Source of the DNA: Verrucomicrobiales bacterium
GTDB lineage: Bacteria; Verrucomicrobiota; Verrucomicrobiia; Verrucomicrobiales; DEV007
Direction of reading: 5' to 3'
Length of the DNA: 37,581 nt
NCBI GenBank assembly: GCA_029213025.1
Contig: JARGOZ010000060.1
Location: forward strand, 1-37,581
Of this stretch, positions 31,978 through 37,581 are shown one piece after another. Within the stretch, counting starts at the first letter, position 1, and every line of letters starts with the position of its first letter. Below the pieces are notes generated by a model. It saw nothing but the letters and a program-made list of their open reading frames with translations, ran no database searches and was not told where the DNA came from. Both the position numbers and the translations under genes were made by a program.

Positions 31978-33222
31978 ATGGATCGACGAGTCGTCATCAC
32001 GGGAATGGGTCTGGTGTCACCGGTAGGAAATACCGTGGAGACATTTTGGAAGAATATTACCGCCGGAAAAAGCGGAATCAGAACAATCGAATTGATCGAT
32101 ACTACCGATCTCGATTGCCGGATCGCCGGGGAGGTTCGAGACTTTGATCCAAAACCATATTTCAAAAACGCCAAAGACGTACGCCGGACCGACCGCTTTA
32201 CCCAGTTCGGTGTCGCTGCAGCTGTCATGGCAATTGAAGACGCCAATTTGCGCCCTGATCAACTCGATCCCAACCGGATCGGCTGCATGATCGGTAGTGG
32301 TATCGGCGGCCTCACTACCATGTGTACGCAGATGGAGATTCTTTTGAAAAAGAGCCCCTCCAGGGTGTCGCCTTTTACCATCCCGATGATGATCAGCAAC
32401 ATCGCCAGCGGGATGGTATCAATGGATTACGATCTCCGTGGACCCAATATGGCGATCGTAACAGCCTGTGCTACATCGAATCACAATATCGGTGAAGCGT
32501 GGCGGATGATTAAATTCGGAGATGCCGATGCTTTTGTCGCCGGTGGATCGGAAGCCACCGTAACGCCCCTCGGCATCGCCGGATTTTCCAATATGAAAGC
32601 TCTGAGCACCCGGAATGACGATCCCGAAGCGGCCTCGCGCCCGTTTGATACAGGCAGAGACGGTTTTATCATGGGCGAAGGGGCCGGAGTAGTTGTGATT
32701 GAAGAGCTTGAGCACGCGAGAAAGCGGGGCGCCAATATCCTCGCCGAAGTAATCGGATACGGAGTTTCCGCCGATGCGTACCATCTCACCTCTCCCCATC
32801 CCGAAGGTGACGGAGCCGCCCGCTGTATGGAAATGGCCATCAAACACGGTGGTATTTCCGCCGATGAAGTGGATTATGTAAATGCTCACGGCACTTCAAC
32901 GCCGATGGGTGATGTCTGCGAAACAAAAGCGATCAAACAAGTCTTCGGCAGCTATGCAAAAGACGGACTGATGGTCAGTTCCACAAAATCGATGACCGGC
33001 CACCTGTTGGGAGCCGCTGGCGGCGTGGAGCTGGCAGCCTGTGTAAAAGCTGTTATGGAAGACGTGGTTCCTCCGACTATCAATTTGGAGGACCAGGATC
33101 CGGAATGCGATCTCGACTACGTGGCCAACGAGTCGCGCGAGGCAAAAGTGGATATAGCTCTCACCAACTCCTTTGGCTTCGGCGGCCACAATGCCTCTCT
33201 TCTGGTAAAGAAATTTTCGTAA
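31978..33222 (+). CDS. fabF: Beta-ketoacyl-ACP synthase II
   Basis: 414 residues, the normal size. Fatty-acid chain elongation by condensing malonyl-ACP with acyl-ACP. The catalytic triad is complete: Cys164 in TACATSNH, His303 in NAHGTSTPMGD and His341 in SMTGHLLGAAGG with Lys336 close by. C-terminal GFGGHNASL is typical. A good Shine-Dalgarno, AAAGGAAG (31962-31969), precedes ATG 31978, one of the few here. There is no acpP next to it, unlike many genomes. Monocistronic so far as seen; the 30 bases after its stop lead into repeat locus 4. Confidence 0.97.
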   Translation: MDRRVVITGMGLVSPVGNTVETFWKNITAGKSGIRTIELIDTTDLDCRIAGEVRDFDPKPYFKNAKDVRRTDRFTQFGVAAAVMAIEDANLRPDQLDPNRIGCMIGSGIGGLTTMCTQMEILLKKSPSRVSPFTIPMMISNIASGMVSMDYDLRGPNMAIVTACATSNHNIGEAWRMIKFGDADAFVAGGSEATVTPLGIAGFSNMKALSTRNDDPEAASRPFDTGRDGFIMGEGAGVVVIEELEHARKRGANILAEVIGYGVSADAYHLTSPHPEGDGAARCMEMAIKHGGISADEVDYVNAHGTSTPMGDVCETKAIKQVFGSYAKDGLMVSSTKSMTGHLLGAAGGVELAACVKAVMEDVVPPTINLEDQDPECDLDYVANESREAKVDIALTNSFGFGGHNASLLVKKFS

Positions 33223-33252
33223 CGGAAGTTTATCCGCCTCTTTTCCCGGCAC

Positions 33253-33311
33253 TGTACCCTGTTGTGTATCAGACTGTACCCTGTTGAATTCGGGACTGTA
33301 CCCTGTACTAT
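33253..33311 (+). repeat. 22-base triple-repeat element, locus 4
   Basis: Units at 33253, 33275 and 33297, exactly 22 bases apart; all three have TGTACCCTGT, and the third is diverged at its end (TGTACTAT) while keeping T at position 15. It lies 30 bases after fabF and 113 bases before the signalling cassette. Confidence 0.9.
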
Positions 33312-33423
33312 ATACATTCCGGATTTACCCGATCATTTTTGGTCATCATTTAACTTTATTGAAAGTCAGTCATAAATGAGTTACTCAATGAACTGATTCT
33401 TCCTTAGATTTACACGCAGGCGA

Positions 33424-34626
33424 ATGGAAGAGAGCTCCAATAAAATGACGGTCTCCATTCTGGTGGTCGAAGATAATGAAGATGATTTTTTCTTTTTCAG
33501 AAAATACCTTCTGGAGGCGTCGACCAACCGTGTATCCCAGTGGGATCTGGATCATGCCGACAGCCTTCACAGTGCTCTGGAGTGTGTCAAAACAAACACT
33601 TACGACATAATTGTGCTCGACCTGACGCTGCCGGACAGCTCGGGAACAGAGACTTTTTTAACTCTGTATTCCAATGCTCCGAAGGTGCCCATCGTGGTAC
33701 TGAGTGGTCTGAGCGATGAAGATCTCGCACTGGAACTGCTTCACCAGGGAGCCCAGGACTACATCCCGAAAGAGCTGCTAAACAAAGAGTTAATCGCCAG
33801 AACTTTGCTCTATGCACTCGAACGGAAACGACTCCAGGACCAGCTGGAAATAGAGAAAGAGGAAGTGAAGTTACTCCAGCTCCAGTTAAGCCAGGCGGAA
33901 AATCTGGACTCTCTCGGCAGAATGGCAGCGGGTATTGCCCATGAAGTGAAAAATCCGCTCGGTGTCATGCTGCTCGGAATCGAGTTTTTCGAAAAGACGG
34001 CTAAAGACCCTCAAGCAAAAAAAGTGATCGACATGATGAACCGGGCGGTTGAGAAATCGAATTCGATCCTGTCGGAGATGGTCGACTTTTCGCGCCCCAG
34101 CGATCTACACCTCGAGGAAACCTGCATCACCGATGTAGTCGAAAAAGCTCTTGTTCTGACGGAGTACGATTTAAAGCAAAAGGGCCTCAGCCTCGAAAAG
34201 AATTTCCCTCCGGATCTACCCCCGGTCGCAGTGGATCGCGCGAAATTTGAGCAGGTCCTGATCAATCTGGTTCGAAATGCCGCTTATGTGGCACCGGAGA
34301 ACAGTAAGATCGAAGTATCGATAAGATTGACCGATAACACGAGCCTCGGAAAAGAAGAGGCGATGCGGCCGTTTCTGACCAAACTGCAGAGCAGCGGTCA
34401 ATTTGTCGTGGTGGAAGTTCGTGACTTTGGCTCCGGGATCCCTCCGGAAAAACTGAAACACATCTTTGATCCTTTCTTCACGACCAAGCCCGTCGGCGAA
34501 GGCACCGGGCTTGGCTTGTCCGTCAGTCTGCAAATCATCGAACTTCACCACGGAGTCCTCGCTATTACCAATGCCGATCCCCCGGGAGCCCGGGCTTCCA
34601 TTATCCTCCCGCCTTATAAGACATAA
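33424..34626 (+). CDS. Response-regulator/histidine-kinase hybrid
   Basis: 400 residues, soluble. N-terminal receiver (about 10-125) with the phospho-acceptor Asp66 in DIIVLDLTLPD and acidic pocket EDNEDD, a coiled linker, then HisKA with His173 (GIAHEVKNPLG) and HATPase_c with N-box NLVRNAAYVAP, G1 DFGSGIP and G2 GEGTGLGLS. It is an inverted hybrid kinase of the type that couples an incoming phosphoryl signal to autophosphorylation. The alternative start Met8 gives the shorter MTVSILVVEDN form. It ends eight bases before the EBD-like gene, so it belongs to the cassette. Confidence 0.93.
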   Translation: MEESSNKMTVSILVVEDNEDDFFFFRKYLLEASTNRVSQWDLDHADSLHSALECVKTNTYDIIVLDLTLPDSSGTETFLTLYSNAPKVPIVVLSGLSDEDLALELLHQGAQDYIPKELLNKELIARTLLYALERKRLQDQLEIEKEEVKLLQLQLSQAENLDSLGRMAAGIAHEVKNPLGVMLLGIEFFEKTAKDPQAKKVIDMMNRAVEKSNSILSEMVDFSRPSDLHLEETCITDVVEKALVLTEYDLKQKGLSLEKNFPPDLPPVAVDRAKFEQVLINLVRNAAYVAPENSKIEVSIRLTDNTSLGKEEAMRPFLTKLQSSGQFVVVEVRDFGSGIPPEKLKHIFDPFFTTKPVGEGTGLGLSVSLQIIELHHGVLAITNADPPGARASIILPPYKT

Positions 34627-34634
34627 GCTGCCCC

Positions 34635-35222
34635 ATGACCGATTTATTCACCAAAACCTTCGATACCTCCGACTTCCCTCCCCGATGGCACTGCGGAAAC
34701 TGGAGCGAACCGCTTGGCTGGACCCACATCATCTCCGACCTGGCGATATTCGGAGCTTACGGAGCGATTCCCATTGCTTTGACCTATTTTATATTACAGA
34801 AGAAAGGTGAAGTACCGTTTGCCCCGATCTTCTGGTTGTTTGTCAGTTTTATCCTTTTCTGCGGAATTACACACCTCGTGGAAGCGACAATTTTCTGGAA
34901 ACCCTGGTATCGTTTCCTGGCAATACTTAAAATGTGTACAGCGATCGTGTCGTGGGCAACAGTAGCTGCCCTCGTTCCCACGATCCCGAAAGCTCTCGCC
35001 TTTCCCGGACTGGCGGCGATAAATAAAAATCTGGAAGCAGAGGTCACTGAAAGAGAGGCGGCAGAAGCAAAACTAAAGGAATCCTACGAAGATCTGCAAC
35101 TGTTCAACCGCAACGCACTCGACCGGGAAGACCGCGTCATCGAATTGAAGCAGGAGGTCAATGAACTACTTAAAGAGCTGGGGCGACCCGGAAAATATTC
35201 CGTCGACAGGTATAGTGAATGA
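34635..35222 (+). CDS. Ethylene-receptor-like membrane sensor without kinase domain
   Basis: 195 residues. Three membrane helices (about 33-54, 63-86 and 92-116) followed by a coiled coil (about 125-186). The membrane domain aligns with plant ETR1 and cyanobacterial Etr1: HIISDLAIFGAYGAIP with Asp35, Tyr42 and Pro46 at ETR1 spacings of Asp25, Tyr32 and Pro36, then FILFCGITH with Ile73, Cys76 and His80 equivalent to Ile62, Cys65 and His69. The Cys/His pair holds Cu(I) in ETR1, so copper and ethylene binding are predicted but unproved. The coiled coil ends in DREDRVIELKQEVNELLKEL, a signature found in two-component sensors. It overlaps the next kinase gene by four bases (ATGA). Confidence 0.85.
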   Translation: MTDLFTKTFDTSDFPPRWHCGNWSEPLGWTHIISDLAIFGAYGAIPIALTYFILQKKGEVPFAPIFWLFVSFILFCGITHLVEATIFWKPWYRFLAILKMCTAIVSWATVAALVPTIPKALAFPGLAAINKNLEAEVTEREAAEAKLKESYEDLQLFNRNALDREDRVIELKQEVNELLKELGRPGKYSVDRYSE

Positions 35223-36808
35223 AGCGCCTGCCTCACCATTTCAACGGAGTCTTCCTCAGCGCTGGAACCGCACTGGCGATATTCATTATCGACATCCAGA
35301 CCGCACTGGGAGTAGCCATCGGTGTACTGTATATTCTCGCTATCCCACCTGTCTTCACCTCCGGAAAAAAGGAGTATATGTTTGCTGCGGCGGTGATCTG
35401 TTCGACCCTGGTAATCGCCGCTTACTATATGTCGCCGACCGGGGAAATCGATATTCGCTACGCACGAGTCAACCGGTTCATCGAGCTGATCGTCATTTGG
35501 ATTACAGCCATACTGTGCCGTATGCTACTCATCCTGGATGAAGGTCACCGGGAAAAAATACGGGATGCCGAGAAACTGACCGCCGAGCTGGAAAAAATCC
35601 GCATTAAGGATAAGAGGGAGCAGCGTGCGATGTCGAGTATTATGGAGGACCTCCGCCTGGAACGGGCAAAACTCCTCATTAGTGACCAGAGATTCAGAGA
35701 CACACTGAATTCCGCACCGGTAGCAATGGTCATGGTCAATGCCGACGGAGAAGTCATCGAAATCAACCGCAAAGCCCTCCAGTTATTTGATTACGATAAG
35801 GACGAAATAATGGGCCGCCATGCCGAAATTCTGTTTTCAGAAGAGTACCGCTCTAAAGCGTTTCCTTTGATTGGTGGTAATACGGAATTTCGAAACCGGG
35901 ATCTTTCGGGAATGAGAAAAGACGGAACCCGATTCCCTGTGGAAATGGGTCGAAGCAACATCGAAACAGAAGGCGGCAATCTTACCCTCGGGGCGTTTGT
36001 CGATGTTACCGAAAGAAGAAAATTCGAAAAGGCACAGCTCCGGGCCAATGAAGAGCTGGAAAGCCGGGTCAGGGTCAGAACAACCGAGTTGGGGGAACTG
36101 AACGAGGCGCTCGAACGAAGTAACATCGAGTTGAAGCAATTTGCCTATGTGGCGTCACACGACTTGCAAACGCCATTGCGATCTATATCAAATTTTTCGC
36201 AATTTCTGTACGATGAGTATCACGAAAAACTGGATGACTCAGCCCGTCACTATCTCGACCGGATCAAATCGGGTGTGGAACGAATGGAGACACTGATCAA
36301 CGATCTACTTGTCTACTCGCGGGTGGAATCGAAGGTAAAAGATTTTGAAGAAATCAATCTGGATGATATCTGCGACGAAGTTATCGATTTGATGAAGTTT
36401 GATGTCGCAAAAGTCGGCGGAAAAGTTTCCCGGAGTGATTTGCCTACCATCAAAGGTGATGCAACTCAGATGCTTCAACTGTTTCAAAACCTGACCGGCA
36501 ATGCGTTAAAATACCGAAGCGAATCCCCGCTGGAGATACGAATCAGTTCCCACCGCAAGGACACGTTCTGGATCATCTCAATTAGCGACAACGGAATCGG
36601 GATCGACGGGGAACACCACGAGCGAATATTTGAAATCTTCAAACGGCTTCACAATCAGAAGGAATACCCCGGAACCGGGATTGGACTGGCCGTGTGCCGC
36701 CGGATTGTCACCCGGCACAATGGAACGATTTGGCTGGAATCAGAACCAGGCAAAGGCAGCACCTTCCACTTCAGCATTCCGGTCGCCACAGAGGAAAGAC
36801 AAACCTGA
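35219..36808 (+). CDS. Membrane PAS histidine kinase, partner of the EBD-like protein
   Basis: 529 residues. About four hydrophobic segments in the first 105 residues (short loops, no large extracellular domain), a coiled-coil, a PAS domain (about 155-268, ending LGAFVDVTERR), a second coiled coil, then a phytochrome-type HisKA with His314 (FAYVASHDLQTPL) and HATPase_c with LTGNALKYR, SDNGIGID and GTGIGLAV. The phytochrome-like kinase core and the Rcp1-type receiver next to it are a familiar pairing. Translationally coupled by a 4-base overlap to the EBD-like gene. Confidence 0.92.
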   Translation: MKRLPHHFNGVFLSAGTALAIFIIDIQTALGVAIGVLYILAIPPVFTSGKKEYMFAAAVICSTLVIAAYYMSPTGEIDIRYARVNRFIELIVIWITAILCRMLLILDEGHREKIRDAEKLTAELEKIRIKDKREQRAMSSIMEDLRLERAKLLISDQRFRDTLNSAPVAMVMVNADGEVIEINRKALQLFDYDKDEIMGRHAEILFSEEYRSKAFPLIGGNTEFRNRDLSGMRKDGTRFPVEMGRSNIETEGGNLTLGAFVDVTERRKFEKAQLRANEELESRVRVRTTELGELNEALERSNIELKQFAYVASHDLQTPLRSISNFSQFLYDEYHEKLDDSARHYLDRIKSGVERMETLINDLLVYSRVESKVKDFEEINLDDICDEVIDLMKFDVAKVGGKVSRSDLPTIKGDATQMLQLFQNLTGNALKYRSESPLEIRISSHRKDTFWIISISDNGIGIDGEHHERIFEIFKRLHNQKEYPGTGIGLAVCRRIVTRHNGTIWLESEPGKGSTFHFSIPVATEERQT

Positions 36809-36839
36809 AATCCATGTTACCCTCGTATGGGGCCAGGCG

Positions 36840-37316
36840 ATGAAAGTAATGGAAACAAAACAAGGTAGACCGGCAGAAATTTTATTGGTGGAAGATAACG
36901 ACGACGATGTTTTCATCACCCGAAAGGGGCTGGAAGCGGCCAAACTTGCAGTGAATCTCAACCGGGTGGAAAACGGTCGCGAATGCATGGATTTCCTGCG
37001 TAAGAAGAACGGATATGAAGATGTTCCCACCCCGGATTTAATTCTGCTCGATCTAAATATGCCGATCATGGATGGTAGAGAGGTGATGGCAGAGATAGCG
37101 AAAGACAAGGATCTTTGCAAACTTCCGGTAGTAGTTTTAACTACTTCGACCGCCGACAATGACCTCCTGGATATGTATCATCTTCGATGCAGTTCCTACA
37201 TCAAAAAGCCAGTCGATTTCGACCAGTTCAAAAAAGTAATCCATCTCCTCGGCGACTACTGGTTCAACGTCGTCATACTGCCAACCAGAGTGGGTGACTG
37301 TTCCCCGCCTGGCTAA
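36840..37316 (+). CDS. Rcp1-type single-domain response regulator
   Basis: 158 residues from ATG 36840; the frame is open into the kinase gene but irrelevant. Receiver domain with acidic pair in VEDNDDD, phospho-acceptor Asp71 (LILLDLNMPIMDG), Thr in VVVLTTSTAD and Lys in YIKKPVD. The C-terminal GDYWFNVVILP matches Rcp1 receivers of phytochrome kinases; there is no DNA-binding or effector domain. It would receive phosphate from the preceding kinase and act by protein contacts. It lies 31 bases after the kinase stop. Last gene of the signalling cassette. Confidence 0.93.
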   Translation: MKVMETKQGRPAEILLVEDNDDDVFITRKGLEAAKLAVNLNRVENGRECMDFLRKKNGYEDVPTPDLILLDLNMPIMDGREVMAEIAKDKDLCKLPVVVLTTSTADNDLLDMYHLRCSSYIKKPVDFDQFKKVIHLLGDYWFNVVILPTRVGDCSPPG

Positions 37317-37581
37317 GATCATATCAATCATTTCCTACCTCATCATCAACCGGCAGTATCTCACATTATCTCCCTTCTGTGGGCCTTTCAGCGGGATCAT
37401 GATCCTTTTTACACAATTCGAAAAGACGATCTATCGATCTCTCTGTTTATTTTTTGATGGGTTAAGACCGTATTTTGTCATCTTATCCCGGAAAGAAACC
37501 CGCGATACACCGAGTAACAAACTGGCTTTACCTCATTGTTTCATTGGAAGTGCGTGAATCCAGGCATTAAGCTTCGAAATT
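37317..37581. other. Window-end region without recognised gene
   Basis: 265 bases after the response regulator. A low-quality open frame of 87 codons (37294-37557) overlaps the regulator gene and resembles nothing; I see no RNA gene, terminator with clear stem, or repeat copy here. Confidence 0.5.

Noticed and set aside
37294..37557. 87-codon frame at the end of the window
   Set aside because: It overlaps the response-regulator gene by 23 bases and has no recognisable features.

Overview
The window reads as chromosomal DNA of a free-living Gram-negative bacterium, most likely from the PVC superphylum (Verrucomicrobiota is my best guess, low-to-moderate confidence). Reasons: many secreted, polysaccharide-associated or 'orphan' hydrolases (arylsulfatase, ThuA-like protein, BD-FAE-like esterase), a lipoprotein-like prolyl oligopeptidase, start sites mostly without a clear Shine-Dalgarno sequence, and an ExbB/ExbD/TonB-type envelope energiser. 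No rRNA, tRNA, IS element, phage gene or CRISPR array was seen.

Layout. 1-6.1 kb: the 3' part of tyrS, a two-gene unit of unknown protein plus HNH nuclease, a 54-residue membrane protein, ychF, a sulfatase, and a tandem pair of secreted paralogues that differ sharply in cysteine content. 6.2-9.7 kb: queF-queC (queuosine precursor synthesis), then an esterase, a TPR-like membrane protein and a ThuA-like protein. 9.8-15.0 kb: a minus-strand run of five genes (beta-propeller-like protein, Ig-like protein, methyltransferase, small membrane protein, prolyl oligopeptidase). 15.4-22.9 kb: a four-gene operon encoding PrkA kinase, YeaH/DUF444, SpoVR and a second, divergent PrkA. 23-25.5 kb: a sugar lactonase-like amidohydrolase, a 2-Cys peroxiredoxin and a stand-alone RlaP-type nucleotidyltransferase. 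25.8-27.8 kb: divergent nnrS and dihaem cytochrome c genes with an NsrR-like palindrome between them, so probably a nitric-oxide-responsive unit. 27.8-33.2 kb: a YjhG/YagF-type sugar-acid dehydratase, an exbB-exbD-tonB-like-zinc-ribbon operon and fabF. 33.4-37.3 kb: a four-gene signalling cassette made of a receiver-kinase hybrid, a kinase-less ethylene-receptor-like membrane protein, a PAS histidine kinase and an Rcp1-type response regulator.

Two things stand out. First, a dispersed element occurs four times (near 6.2, 15.1, 25.7 and 33.3 kb), always intergenic and always on the same strand. Each copy has three direct copies of a TGTACCCTGTT core at exactly 22-base spacing, and three of the four loci share position-specific spacer sequences, so the triad seems to be copied or maintained as a unit. 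Second, the 34.6-37.3 kb cassette looks like a split ethylene-receptor pathway: the small membrane protein keeps the Asp/Tyr/Pro/Ile/Cys/His positions of the plant ETR1 binding domain but has no kinase, and its gene overlaps by four bases a separate membrane histidine kinase followed by a receiver. Other points are the duplicated-PrkA operon, the NsrR-like operator and a nested hairpin element next to the third repeat array.
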